Source: Rattus norvegicus (Eukaryota > Chordata > Mammalia > Rodentia > Muridae). Taken from it: a DNA stretch of 64,000 nt. Both the position numbers and the translations under genes were made by a program. The stretch is from the NCBI RefSeq assembly GCF_036323735.1, contig NC_086026.1, positions 87,379,359 through 87,443,358 of the forward strand. Reading direction: 5' to 3'. Positions 34,511 to 46,185 of the stretch are shown here, piece after piece (positions within the stretch are counted from its first letter, which is position 1; each line of letters starts with the position of its first letter). The notes under the pieces are model-generated. The model did no database searches, had not been told where the DNA came from, and was given only the letters and a program-made list of their open reading frames with translations.

Positions 34511-34550
34511 TGGTTTGGTTTGGTTTGGTTTGGTTTGGTTTGGTTTGGTT
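34511..34550. repeat. (TGGTT)n pentamer array
   Basis: Eight exact TGGTT units; adjacent bases extend the pattern imperfectly. Confidence 0.95.
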
Positions 34551-34596
34551 GTTTGGGGGTATGGCTAAAGGTAATATCTTCTGAATGGGGAGAGAA

Positions 34597-34800
34597 GGGA
34601 GTATCTTTTCTTTTCTTTTCTTTCTTTCTTTCTTTCTCTTTTTAATTTTTTCTTTTATTAGATATTTTCTTTATTTACATTTCAAATGCTATCTCCTTTC
34701 CCAGTTTACCCTCCGGAACCCCCCTATCCCATCCTTCCATCCCCCTGTTTCTATGAGGATGCTCCCCCACCCACCCATTCATCCACTCAGCATTTTTTTT
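34597..34800 (-). repeat. L1 3' end just upstream of Klhl31 coding exon B
   Basis: A TTTTC/TTTC pyrimidine tract, then ATTTACATTTCAAATGCTAT, CCCAGTTTACCCTCCGG and CCCCCACCCACCCATTC, the antisense 3' UTR of L1. It ends about 170 bases before the acceptor at 34968. Confidence 0.8.
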
Positions 34801-34968
34801 CTGAATGAGCTGGGGAGGGGGGAACACGAGCTGTAGCGGGGTGGAGAAGTTAGAGGCGGAGCTGAACTGGGGCCCTTCCCTGCAGGGGGTGGGAACAAGG
34901 TCAGGATTCCCACTTCTGCCACTTGGGTCCCCCAGCTCCCGCAATCAAACTGTCCTCTCTCATCTCAG

Positions 34969-35701
34969 GTACGATCCCCGCTTCAACACGTGGATCCACC
35001 TGGGCAGCATGAACCAGAAGCGCACGCACTTCAGCCTGAGCGTGTTCAACGGGCTCCTGTACGCGGTGGGCGGCCGCAACGCCGAGGGCAGCCTGGCTTC
35101 CCTGGAGTGCTACGTGCCCTCCACCAACCAGTGGCAGCCCAAAGCTCCGCTCGAGGTGGCGCGGTGCTGCCACGCCAGCGCCGTGGCCGACGGCCGCGTG
35201 ATCGTGACGGGCGGCTACATCGGCAGCGCGTACTCGCGCTCCGTGTGCGCCTACGACCCTGCGCTCGACGCGTGGCAGGAGCTGCCGGGGCTGAGCACGC
35301 CCCGAGGCTGGCACTGTTCGGTGGCGCTGGGCGACAGGGTGTACGTGATGGGGGGCAGCCAGCTGGGGCCGCGCGGGGAGCGTGTGGACGTGCTCACCGT
35401 GGAGAGCTTTAGTCCCGTAGCTCGCCAGTGGAGCTTCGTGGCGCCCCTGCCCGTGGGTGTGAGCACGGCGGGTGTCTCGGCGTTGCACGGCCGAGCCTAC
35501 CTGGTGGGCGGCTGGAACGAGGGCGAGAAGAAGTACAAGAAATGCATCCAGTGCTTCAACCCGGAGCTCAACGAGTGGATGGAGGACGACGAGCTGCCCG
35601 AGGCCACCGTGGGCGTGTCCTGCTGCACGCTGGCCATGCCCAACAGCGTGTCCCGCGAGTCACGGGCCAGCTCGGTGTCCTCCGTGCCGGTCAGTATCTG
35701 A
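34969..35701 (+). CDS. Klhl31: Klhl31, coding exon B (last base of codon 391 to stop; residues 392-634)
   Basis: Continues the Kelch propeller after acceptor CTCTCATCTCAG|G. Gly-Gly pairs at residues 425-426, 472-473, 519-520 and 571-572, each with a downstream aromatic/Trp position (NTWIH, NQWQP, DAWQE, RQWSF, NEWME), complete six Kelch repeats. The protein closes with a serine-rich tail (SRASSVSSVPVSI) and TGA at 35699-35701. The two exons sum to 1,905 bases, or 634 codons plus stop, the expected length of mammalian KLHL31. The propeller is the substrate-binding part of the Cul3 adaptor. This exon is strikingly G+C- and CpG-rich, unlike coding exon A, so large open frames also appear on its other strands (195 codons minus, 140 plus); these are shadows. 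The open frame runs upstream of the acceptor to 34805, but that part is intron with L1 nearby. Confidence 0.97.
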
Positions 35702-36555
35702 ACGCATTGCTTCCCAATGTGGTCAAACTGTGAGTGGGCCACCAGGAAAATATACACCATTTACTACAGTGATGGTGGTTCAATTCGATCCAGAGGAGTG
35801 CCTGGACGGCTTTAAATTCTTAGTTTAGCACCATCTACCTCAGTCTTTCCTCCCCAATCTTCCACCAATAAAATAAAGGGCCATTAGTCAACGAAAGAAG
35901 CAATTTCACTCTGCAGCCACTGGGTGGCCAACGGAGTTTGTTACAGGCGCTCTTCCAAGGAGGCTCGCTTCCTAAATTCATAGCAGTCACACACGCGCTG
36001 AGATTTTCCAACGCTGTACTCGTGAAACTTACTTGACTATGTGATTTCCTATCCAAAGGAGTATTTTCCTCTCTCATTCTTTGGGGGACGTTGAAAATAC
36101 CCAGTTCACATTTCCAAATTAAAATAGTCCACATCCATAATAGCCTTAATTCTATATTTCAACATTAAAGTTTCTTTCCCCTTACTTGACTGGAAAGAAT
36201 TTTTAAAAATATCTCATGACATAACTACAAAGCTTTATGGAAAGCAATACATTCTACCTGGGAAACGTCACGGTGACAGTTTGGGATTAATGGCGTGTAC
36301 CCGCCCCCCTCTCCCCATCCTGTCCTTGAAGCTTCTGACATTTTCTATCATAAAATTCTACTCTCAGAAAAGAAAACAGTTTTCTGTCATTTAATTTATA
36401 GTGAAAATTTAAATCATTTGGCATTTTTCTTAGAAATATTTCCACTTTTGTCTCTTATCCTTACAGAGACTATTTTTTCCTAGCGCCAGATGGCAAACCA
36501 AAGGCCTGGAGCACACTAGTACTCTACCAGGGAGCTACATATCCAGTCCTCATTT

Positions 36556-36660
36556 ATTTTAATTTTTGAGACAGGGTTTCACTAGGTAGACCAGGCTAGC
36601 CTCAAACTCCCAGTGCCTCCTGAGTGTTGGGATTAAAAGTATGTGCCAGCACTCATAGCC
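36556..36660 (-). repeat. B1 SINE
   Basis: Antisense B1: TTTTTGAGACAGGGTTTCAC, AGGCTAGCCTCAAACTCC and GAGTGTTGGGATTAAAAG. Confidence 0.85.
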
Positions 36661-36675
36661 CTCTTTTTTATTTTA

Positions 36676-36782
36676 AAGTAGGATTTTACTAGATTGCCCA
36701 GGTTGGCCTTGAATTTAAATTCCTCCTGCTTCAGCCTACCCAGTAGCTGGGATTACAGACATGTACCACCCGGTACAGCTTT
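36676..36782 (-). repeat. B1/proto-B1-like SINE
   Basis: Antisense 7SL-derived monomer: CAGGTTGGCCTTGAATTT, TCAGCCTACCCAGTAGCTGG and GATTACAGACATGTACCACC. It is closer to old proto-B1/FLAM-like sequence than to modern B1. Confidence 0.7.
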
Positions 36783-37081
36783 ATCCTACACAGATATAAC
36801 CTCTGACATTAGCCTGAATAATCACCAAATAACATAAGTTGTTGAATATTATTGTCAGCTTAGCCTTTGGCTGGGAAGCCAATAGCAGTAATTTTACTGA
36901 CCCCTCTTTTACATGGAGATGATGAAGGAAATATTTGGGGTTCTAGGACTTGGCAATCACCGGATGAATAGGTAGGTGGGTTCCTCACCGAGGAATGCTG
37001 ATAGCTAACCTAAAAGAGTAAGCCAACAATAATGCTCTTTATGGTTTACCTTACTCCAAACTGCTTTGTGAATTAAAGTGT

Positions 37082-37222
37082 ATTTTTTTTTTGAGACAGG
37101 TCTCACTATGTAGCTCTGGCTGGCCTAGAACTCATTGGTAGACCAAGCTGGCCTCAGACTCAGTGAGATCTGTCTGTCTGCCTCCTGAGTGCTGGGATAA
37201 GGCATATGCCACTATGCCTAGC
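37082..37222 (-). repeat. B1 SINE with internal duplication
   Basis: T-run, GAGACAGGTCTCACTATG, then two AGGCTGGCCT-like segments (TCTGGCTGGCCTAGAACTC and CCAAGCTGGCCTCAGACTC), showing the usual 29-base internal duplication of B1, then GAGTGCTGGGATAAGGC. Confidence 0.88.
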
Positions 37223-37899
37223 AAAGTGTATTTTCCTGTTATCATTTCCTTGAGTCATCTGCCAAGTTTGGAAGAAAGGGGAAGAATTGTAGTAAATGAT
37301 GCATATTTTCCTTTAATATATCAGTTTATTCTTCATGGCATATTTGTTTTGGGAAGGAAGTGCCTATCAGCGATGCCTTCTGTACGATTAGAGAATTTAG
37401 AGGGCTGGATAGGCATCTGGACCTCTATCTCGGTTGTCACCAACCCCAGCCTTCCGTACTACATGTGTGTTGTAGTTGTAATGGTCACGTCTAAGGCCCG
37501 GTCCCCTTGTCTGTGGGTTAACACATCTGTAGGGGCAGCTAGACCCAGGATGAAAATATCTGAAAAAAAATTGCATGTTCCAAACATGTACCAAATATTT
37601 TCTCCCCCCACCCAGCAATACAATGCAACAGTTTGCATTGCATTATATTTGATATGATGATACCTTAAAATGATATAACTTAGAGAAGATGTGAGCAGGT
37701 TGTACGTAAATAGCTTATGCCATTTTGTAGATGGGACATGAGTGTCACAGGCACTGGTCTCTAGCAAGGGATGGGGCATGTCCCGGTACTCGTCTCCCAA
37801 GGATACTGAGGGATAGCTACATTCTATTCCAACTGTGGAAAGGGGTTCCAATAAAACACTTTTGAAATAACCTTCCTCATCACCCCTTACAAAAAAGTT

Positions 37900-38260
37900 C
37901 TGTTTGGGGTATTCAGTGCTGGCGCTCAGTAACAGACTGTAAACATGTAAATAAGGAAGACATCATTAGCACAGAAATACGGGGAGAAAGAGGCGTTTCA
38001 CCAATCACAGGGAACATCGAAAGGTGGCTGCCTCTTTGACTCCATGACTGTGCAGGTTGGAAAACAAAACTCTGTGAGGAAATGTTTTTGGGAGCAAGTT
38101 AATCCCTGGCCGAGCTCCTAAATTATCAGCGATGCAATGGTGTCGGGGAGGTAAACTCCATTTTCAACGCATCGTTTGGCCACAACTTGCTGAGGGCAGC
38201 CACTGCATCTTCTCATGGCAGTATACACGCAGCTCTGCAACAGAAAAGCCTACAGGACAC

Positions 38261-38330
<70 letters not shown>

Positions 38331-39819
38331 CCCGCATTGTGGGCTACAAATAAGTGAACGAACATGTAATTCACTTATGCGTGCCAATCACTGCTCCTCG
38401 AATAGAGAATGTAGGGGTGAAGAGAAAGACCTAGGGCTCTACATGAAATAAAAGCCAGCGCATTGTAACATCTTAGGATTATAAAACATGGGGAGGGAGA
38501 CAGAAACTAGAGAGATCTCTGTTGGAGCTGGTAAGGTACCACGCGGTAGCTTTCCAGAGATGAACCACAGGCCCCTTACAGCTGGGCAAATCGCAGTCAC
38601 TTATTTTCTGTGTTGTTAATCCGAAGACTCGGAAAATAACACAACCAGGCTTACCGAGTCCTGCGCGCACTGAGGTTGATAGAGTATGGAACCTGAAAGT
38701 GATTATTTGAGTCCCGGAACAGCCTGCACTGCTGCTAGGGACACAAATGCAAGGAGACGCAAAATGTTCTGTCACCTTCCAAGTCTTTACTCCATCTCCA
38801 GGTTGCTGCTCCCCGGAAGCACACTTTCCAACTTTACATGGCTTTACTGTGGTTCATGCTTACCTATATTCGGTTACAGCCCCAAGTCAGGACCCAAACA
38901 TGCACTTCTGTTTATTTTTCCTCACAGAAAATGACTTGTGTGTTTCTTTTTGTTGTTGTTGTTAATGCCTGAGTTCCGTGATTAAATCCATGTACTAGCT
39001 CAGTTTATCAGAAAATACCATGTTACCCAGCAGCCAAAACAATAAAACCCAAGCTGCCTTTTGCTGAACGGGCCAGAAGGCCAATAAGAATGTGTCCAGG
39101 AAGCCAGACCTTAATAGAGTATGTCCATCTTCCCTGGGCTCCTGGGCCAACCTGAGATCTCCAACTGACGAGTTAATTTCAGTACACTGAGCGCATCTCA
39201 TGTTCGCTTCCTGTTGTAAGGATGGGTCAGAAATAGAAGGTCGGTGACTGGATGGTGGGGACATGAAGAAGTATTATAGTTGAGGTAATAAGGAAGTGGT
39301 CTAGAAAGGCTCTATGCTTTAAGACAGGGTAATAATGATAATATGTGTGTTTTACAACACATATGTAAATAGAAGTTCTCTGGAAATGGGAGGTAGGCTC
39401 CCCACCCCCACTCCCATCATCCTGCCCAAATGTGTTCAGAATTCAACTAAATTACTAAGTTAAATGGACAAAGTCAGTCTGTTGCATCTGTTTTCCCTTA
39501 GTTACAACACACTCAACCTTCATAATTGCTGAGAGCCGGACCCCTGCCCCAGCTCTGGCACAAGGCAGCAATAGAAGGAATTCTTTTCCTATCAATACAA
39601 ATTATACCAAATATTCTCCATTCTAAATTACTAAAACTAAGGGATTAAAATATTAACAATTTACCCCATAACATGCTGTTTAGCATTCCCTCGAAGGGAG
39701 TTTGACCCCAAATGCTTATCTTGGACACTCCTTTTAAAAAATGTTTTTGTGATTGTTTATCCAGCAAGTTTTGGCAGTCTTGTTGGCTTAAAACATTCTG
39801 GTTCCCTATAAAGAACAAC
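37900..39819. other. Intergenic stretch with (GA)n
   Basis: A pure (GA)n of about 30 units lies at 38269-38328. The parts at 38030-38210 and 38560-38700 look single-copy with CpG steps and could be conserved non-coding DNA, which cannot be judged from one sequence. No gene is seen. Confidence 0.4.
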
Positions 39820-40032
39820 AAAGGAAAGTGTATGTAGTATTATTTTGTAACCTCACTACTGTTAATAAAGCTGCATACAGAGAGAGTTTAATCAATGCTC
39901 ACACTCGGGCAGTTTTGAGTATTGTTTCTTTGGTGCTTGGAGTATTTATGCTTTTCTTATTTAGTTGTTGTTACTATAATCGAAGCGTTGAAAACATTGC
40001 AACAGCTTTGAGACTAAAAACAAAGAAAGAGG
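39820..40032 (+). mobile_element. Endogenous retrovirus remnant: possible Env transmembrane tail
   Basis: An open frame of about 69 codons contains a strongly hydrophobic span of about 20 residues, followed by a short polar tail ending in basic residues (KTKKEV). The stop falls at about 40037, in a purine-rich run (AAAGAAAGAGG) that looks like a polypurine tract, directly before an LTR-like unit. Position and design fit the membrane anchor and cytoplasmic tail of a retroviral envelope protein. No intact viral gene is present; the upstream part is decayed beyond recognition. Family assignment is not possible by eye. Confidence 0.4.
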
Positions 40033-40744
40033 TATAAAACAGCACGAGTGGTTAAAATGTCCAAAATCAACTGTTCCTAGTCAGTCCTAATACCTACAGT
40101 TAAATTGCGTGTCAATTCTCATCCCATGTCTACCTGAGAACCTCCAGGACAAAAGACCAATTGTTGTCCAATCAAACCAAGCTGTATTTCGGGGTGCGCC
40201 TGGAACTGGCCAGCTGACTGGTGCTAAGACAGAATTGGAGAGAGCAGGCCCTGCCAGCCTCTTGAGGTTCTCTTTCTAGGAGACATAAGGTGTTCCCAGG
40301 GGTGAGGAAGTTGGCTGTTATGTACTGTTAGAAAGATACAATGAACAAGAAGGAACAAGGGTAGGGATATACACTGTGTGAATGGGATCTCGAGTCTAGG
40401 TTGATAAACATGGTTGGCAGTTTGCATCAGATCTGAGAAACAAGAACTATTCTTAACTACAAATAGGAACCTTAACTCGCAAGGACGTAACACAGGACAA
40501 GCGGGAGCTTATTTTGAAACTACAAACAGAAACCTTAACGTGCATGGGATAATTAGGAATTTATTCTTAACTGTCTTAACTGCAAACAGAAACTTAACCT
40601 ATAAGGTAAAATTGTTCCTGCTTTGGTCTCCCTGAACAGAGACCGTTTCACACAGACTCACCTTCTTTGGCAGTGAAATAAATATACAGGAGACAGATTC
40701 TTGTTATTCTGCAGAAATCTCCCTCTAACCCTGCTTTTCCATCA
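40033..40744 (+). mobile_element. Retroviral LTR-like unit (about 700 bp)
   Basis: Begins after the purine-rich run and ends near CTGCTTTTCCATCA. It contains three spaced copies of a CTACAAACAGAAACCTTAAC-like motif (about 40453, 40520 and 40581) that look like U3 enhancer repeats. A R/U5-like end follows, with GTGAAATAAATA (AATAAA at 40677-40682) downstream of GTCTCCCTGAACAGAGACC. The terminal TG appears mutated. It is probably the 3' LTR of a decayed rodent ERV. Confidence 0.5.
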
Positions 40745-43228
40745 CAGCTTTCCAAATGAGCCATCGGCAGGTAACCAACATAACAGATTGAGCCTTGATC
40801 TAGTCAAGCACTTCAGTTATACTCTTGAAGTCAGCTTAGTCCTATCTAGTGTGTACTAAATAGAAACATTGTAGTCTTAAGCCTCTCTGGGCCCTGTAGT
40901 CACATGAGACTAGCTGCAAACAAAAGCCAGCTGGTACCAAAGCCCCAGTTCTGAGCATAGGAGCCAGAGGCCCTAACTCTCTGAACTGGCTTTGAACCCC
41001 ACGTAATCCCAACTTTCTCTTCCGGTTTCTACTCTACCCAATTCACACACTGGTCTATCTTCACAGTTGAAGGCAGGTGTGAAATCACTTAGCAATGTTA
41101 ATCCCATCCAGGCTACATAGGGATGTCTGAAATGAGTAACTATTTGGCTCTGATATTTTGGTCCAAGCTTGGTGGAAAGCCTTGGAAAGTACTTAGACTT
41201 ACCTCTAGGCTTTCCCCTCACTGAAGTGGTACAGAGGTCCATCTCAAGAACTTTGGAGGAGGAAGGAATTCTTCATGGGGCTGGTTCTCAGAAACACTAA
41301 AGTTTTATTGTCATTGTTTAGCCACATTCACAGTTTGATTTAGGAGTAAGTTTTATGTCCTCATGAAAACACTGATCTTCCACCCAATTCCGGATCAAGC
41401 AGGCTCCATGGGGAGTAGTGAGAAAGAAGGTAATTGGAGAGGTGCATTAGCCTGATTAGCCTAAGGCCTTACACAGCTGCTTCCCCTAAGCCTTTCCATA
41501 TGGTCTGACCTGAGCTCCAATTTTTGCCTTGATATTGAACTTTAACTGCAGAGGTGACCGAAAAGTTAAAAACACTGGCTTGCTTCCATTGTTATTTCCA
41601 GAACAGGGAAACTTCTATAACCGTACTTAGCGTGTAGCTCCACCCCTAGTCACAGCGTGCTCAAAGAAGAGGTGCGGTTGACAGAACCAACTCTTGTTTG
41701 AAGACACAGGTCTTCACCAAAGATTCCACATTCCAGCTTTCTGTTTCCTTCTGTCTCCACTCTCAGCTAAAGGGGAAAGTTGCAAAAGACCTATATTTGC
41801 TAGGTCTGTATGGAGACTCTGTATCAAATCTGCTCCTTTCTTTATTCATGGGCCCTAGCTAGATGCAGGTGTGTTGGAAAACCGTCTTATGTGCGCATGG
41901 TTAGAAAGCCTTCCAGAAAAGAAGTTTTCACAGTCTATATAAAATGACTAGCCACTCACCTTCCCCATGGTCATCAGGGATAAGAGCCCCCTCTAGGTCA
42001 GTAAATGAACACTCAGCTTCCTAATGCCACCTTGTCCTTTCCTTTATGCTCTGTCTCAACCCAGCATCCTTATAGGGAGGTCTAGAGCAGGCATGAAATT
42101 TATGCTGTAAACCTGTAGCATTTGCAGAAATCTAGATCCCACAGACCATCAAAAAGCATCTACTGTTTGTAAAATGCCCTCTTCACTGGTCCCAGCCTGG
42201 ATCTCCAATTCCCCCTCCATCCAGAATTCTGAATATCCCTTTGACATTACTCCTGTCCTAAGCCTGAGTGTCCACTGTATGCCTGTGACTAACACTGCTC
42301 ACTGCAGCCCCATGAGGAATTCTCCGCATCTGACAGTCTAGGGGAGAACACAGACATGCAGAGATCATAAAAGAGGACCGATGTGCATCTATCTATCCTG
42401 AGTTGCTATTGTGAGGAGTCCTGGGGGGATGAGGAGGACAATAAAATGGCTGTGGTCTGCCCCCCAACCCCAAGCCATAATAAATCCTCCTTGCTGACTG
42501 AAGAGTTGCAAGTGGAGAGATGTTTTATTATATCCTCATTCTGCACAGGTGCAGCCCCGGAAACTCTGGCTGCTAGAGTGGTTCTTGCCACTGTTCAGGG
42601 AATATTCATCCAATTCAGCCGGGCATCAATCTGAAGCTAGAACCCCCTTGTGAACAAGGCACGGCTTCCTCCGGGATGGTAAAGAGCTGCAACCTTCCAG
42701 AAGGTGGCTCTGTTGCCCAGAACACTCATTAAATGAGGAAAGTCAGCTAACTCTACAAAGAGCAATTAAATTAACAAGCCCATATTTTGGCAAGCTCTGT
42801 GTTCTCTAGGTCTCTCCCAGGGGAGAGAAAGGTAAATTCAACCCAAGGTCTGCCCTCAGAGGGATCAGAATTAGTCGAGGTTTTCTAGCCAACTCCTTTG
42901 CTGGTTATTTCTCGCCATTACGGCTGGCTACACTCTCTCAGCGCCTAGGCCTACATCCTACAGGCTGACACCGTGACCTATATTTGTAGGAGTCTGTAAG
43001 GAGCATGAGAAAGTTATTAATTATTTGTGGTTTATATTTCTTTCCAGACCTCTCTTGACTTCACCACTGTGCTTCTGGCCACAATTACAGCTCTCCCCAG
43101 CTCCTGCCAGAAGACCCTTTTCTCAGTTTCCGGCTTGTAATGTATTCACATCACCAACCATAGTCTATCACCATGGCATATTTTCTTGTTGGTTTACATT
43201 CTGCCATCGCTTTAAGAATATGCTCCTT
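40745..43228. other. Intergenic stretch, nothing recognised
   Basis: About 2.5 kb of mixed DNA without a clear named repeat, exon or RNA gene. Open frames up to 89 codons (for example 40973-41242, minus) have no domain resemblance. Confidence 0.4.
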
Positions 43229-43370
43229 AGCCAAGAGCTGGTGGCCCATGCCTTTAACCCCAGCACTTGACAAGTAGGGGCAGGTGAATCTATGAGTTCA
43301 GGGACAGCTTGTTTTATCGAGAGAGTTCTGGGACAGTCAAGGCTACACAGAGAGACCCTGCCTCAACAAC
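43229..43370 (+). repeat. B1 SINE
   Basis: CCAAGAGCTGGTGGCCCATG, CCTTTAACCCCAGCACTTG, GTCAAGGCTACACAGAGAGA and CCCTGCCTCAA. Followed by imperfect TG/TATA repeats at 43380-43460. Confidence 0.85.
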
Positions 43371-43460
43371 CTGCGTGCTCGTGTGTGTGTGTACACATAT
43401 ATGGCTTATCTATATATGTAGGTATATATGTGTGTGTATACATATACATACGTTTATATA

Positions 43461-45319
43461 TGCTTCTTAAGAATGAAGGTCTTATCTACCTTACTCATTG
43501 CTACATGTTCAGTGTTTAGAAAGATATCTACTCTACAACAGAACCCATCTGTCTTGGGTGAGTGAATGAAGGCAATAATCAGTCATCCTGACTTACTCCT
43601 TATTCATTTCTGTTCCAACATTACTCATTGATTTAATCAACAAGCATTTGCTGACTGTCAATCACATGCAAAACACTTCCTCTTGACCCAGGAATCACTA
43701 GTGGTGAGAACAATCAAGTCACCATCATGATAGCTAGGACTCTACCCATACCGCCTGGGGACAAGAAACAAAATTGTTTGGAAGCGTTATAGGTGAAAGA
43801 AGTTAGGCAATGAAATCTTTACTGCTTATTTCTGTATTAAGCAACCTCATAAGATTGATATCTCTGGGGCTATTCCCTCATTATTTTTAATTATAGCTTT
43901 CTCCTACAACTGCCAAGCATTCTAACACATGCCAGAGCTAGCTTCGCTGTTTAGCTGGTGATTGCTCAATTCTCAATTTATATACATCCACACACATATA
44001 TGGATATACACATAACCACCATCTGATAGCATAATTGTGTGTGTATGTTGTATGTGTGTGTGCATGCACGTGCATGTGTGTGCATGATACAGCTACATAT
44101 TTGTATTCCAGGATTAATATCCCTTCTGATTCTATTACCCTAAAAGAAAGCTAAAACAGCTAACAGGTAGTGTTTGTCAATTCCTTAGATAACCACATTC
44201 CTGATAATGTAGATAAGCCTAAGAAGTTTGAATTTATATCTAGACATCCAAGGCCATTTCTGCCTCAAGAACAGGAGTCAGAGAGCTTTCTAGGAAGACA
44301 TTTTCACTCAAACCATGGTGACCTTCAAAAGCTCAGACAAGTCTCCATTAGTGGCTCTGTTGTTTCCCTCATGGGTAAAGACACTAAAGACAAGTCACTC
44401 GTGGCAAAGTCCTGAGTGAGAGAACAGTGAAGCTCCATGCTGGAGTCACCAGCATATCAGGAAGGTGAGATATTATTTAAAGAAATCAAGTGTTATTCTG
44501 TGGCAGGGATACCTAACAAAGTCTTCCTTCTGAAGATGACTTAGTGGACTGGAACCTGACCCTAGGGAGGCTTTAGGAGCCAAATACAGAAAACAGTATG
44601 GTTATGAATAGAGTTATCATTGATGGTCCCCACCAAGGGATGCTTGTTTTGAAAAGACAAAAACTGACCTGTGGGAAATTAAGATGTTCCCACTGATTTG
44701 TCCTGAGACCCACCTCATTATAAAGGTGCCATTGGTGACATTCAAGCCACTGCTTCTGTCTTCCTGCACCTGCCTCCACACTGCTTGGCAGTTATTGAAA
44801 GCTTAAGGCTTTGGGCTAAAGAAATAAATAAACCAGGAGAGAATTAAGCGTCATCCTAGCATGTGGGCTCATGAGCCCTCTGCCACAGTATGTACCACTA
44901 GCACACGTGTGTGCAGGAAGTGGCTATGATCAGTAAGGCTTTGAGGATCCCACCTAGGTTTGCTTTGGAGTATGTAGTGCCCAGGGCTTACAGGTTGGCT
45001 TCTCTGCCCATACTCACCCTTTTCCCTTTTTCTCTAAGCACTGCATAAATAATATCTTTCCATTTTTGCAGTGAGCAAAGGTGCAGAGCATGATTTAGCT
45101 ATCCCTGGCCTCCTCTACCCTGGTTGCTGGGTGTCTGTTTAGAGAAAAGAATACTCTGGCCAGGTTCAGTTCTGTCAATAATGGTGCTCAGACTGAATAC
45201 TGGCAACCAGAAGTAGAGTTATAACATCCTTTAGAGACACCAAGAACCTGCTAACTGCCAAAAATTAATAATAAACTCTAGAAGTCTGTAACAGGCACAC
45301 AGTATCTTAGATTTGTCTC
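43461..45319. other. Intergenic stretch, nothing firm
   Basis: Includes an imperfect (TG)n at about 44037-44086. The 81-codon frame at 44170-44415 has ordinary amino-acid composition but no recognised family, so it is not called as a gene. Confidence 0.4.
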
Positions 45320-45690
45320 TTTTCTGTTGCTGGGATAAAATACTGTGACCAAAAGCAACTTACCGTAGTGTTTGGCTTACAGGAAAGAAGGGTAAGTGTC
45401 CACTGGGGCTAGAAAGCATGATGTCGAGCAGCAGGAAGCCAAGAGCTTACATCCTCAAACCCAAGCCTTGAGCAGGAGTGAGGAGAGACTGTGAGCACTC
45501 AAACGCCAGCCCCAGTGACGGACTTCCTTCAGCAAAGCTCCACCTCAAAGTTACAGCAACCTCCCCGAACAGTGCCACTAACCGGGGGCCAAGTACTTCA
45601 CTAACTGAGCCTCTGGGGGACATTTTCCCTTCAGTGTTGGGGTGGACAGAACACTAGATACAGTTCTTCGGGTTCCCTAGAAATTATAGT
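45320..45690 (+). repeat. Family A element
   Basis: TTTTCTGTTGCTGGGATAAA, TACTGTGACCAAAAGCAACT, TTCCTTCAGCAAAGCTCCAC, AACAGTGCCACTAACCGGGG and CTGGGGGACATTTTCCCTTC follow the family A order, here with a different tail subtype from the copy at 29290. Confidence 0.75.
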
Positions 45691-45899
45691 TTCTACTATT
45701 AGTTCTGAGTTTCTAATAAGGAGTCCATACTTTGAGGATAGAAGGGGAATTAGCCAATAGATCTTTCTGGTTGGGCAGATGAGTATAGTACCATGTGCAT
45801 TAAGGCGCAATTAGGCTTGCCCACCCACCTAGAACACAGTCCTCTGAAGCTATAAGTGATACGTTAAGCAGCACTTATCAAGAAAGGTGACCACATCAC

Positions 45900-45980
45900 A
45901 GGATGTAGCTCAGTAGTACAGTGTTAGTTATCATGTGAAAAGCCCTGGGCTTGATCCCAGACATCAATAAATACATAACA
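45900..45980 (+). repeat. Old ID-like / tRNA-derived SINE head
   Basis: GGATGTAGCTCAGTAGTACAG (A-box region) and GCCCTGGGCTTGATCCCAG (B-box region) spaced as in ID elements, with a diverged sequence. It lies directly before a B2. Confidence 0.65.
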
Positions 45981-45983
45981 GAC

Positions 45984-46185
45984 GGGCTAGAGAGATGCTT
46001 CGGTGATTAAGAGCACTGGTTGCTCTTCTAGAGGACCCAGGACGCACATGGTCACTCATTACCATCTGGAACTCTAGTCCTGGGGGGATCCAGTCCTCTT
46101 TTGGCCTACATAGGCACAGTGCACCGACATACATGCAGGCACACTACCCCTACACATAAAACATTAAAAATAAATAAATAATCGA
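45984..46185 (+). repeat. B2 SINE
   Basis: GGGCTAGAGAGATGCTTCGG, TTAAGAGCACTGGTTGCTC, GGACCCAGGACGCACATGG and a CAGGCACACTACCCCTAC.. AAATAAATAAATAA tail. Confidence 0.88.

Larger units (their letters stand above)
31918..34968 (+). other. Klhl31: Klhl31 intron between the coding exons (3,051 bp)
   Basis: A GT-AG intron in phase 2, starting GTACCCATT and ending CTCTCATCTCAG. It carries a TAG-triplet array, a TC/AC microsatellite, two L1 pieces, a B3 SINE and a TTTGG pentamer array, so most of its length is repeat DNA. No extra exon is seen. Confidence 0.93.
35702..37900 (+). other. Klhl31: Probable Klhl31 3' UTR and downstream DNA
   Basis: Two overlapping AATAAA signals lie at 35867-35877, about 170 bases after the stop; another lies at 37850-37855. 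Which is used cannot be told from sequence. The stretch holds three B1 elements and no further coding exon. The first 400 bases look single-copy. Confidence 0.45.

Noticed and set aside
34901..35488. 195-codon minus-strand open frame across Klhl31 exon B
   Set aside because: It is a shadow of the GC-rich coding exon; the plus strand encodes the Kelch repeats and the antisense frame has arginine/alanine/histidine bias without domains.
44170..44415. 81-codon frame with ordinary protein-like composition
   Set aside because: No recognised family, no acceptor/donor pair and no neighbouring exon; within chance for this length.
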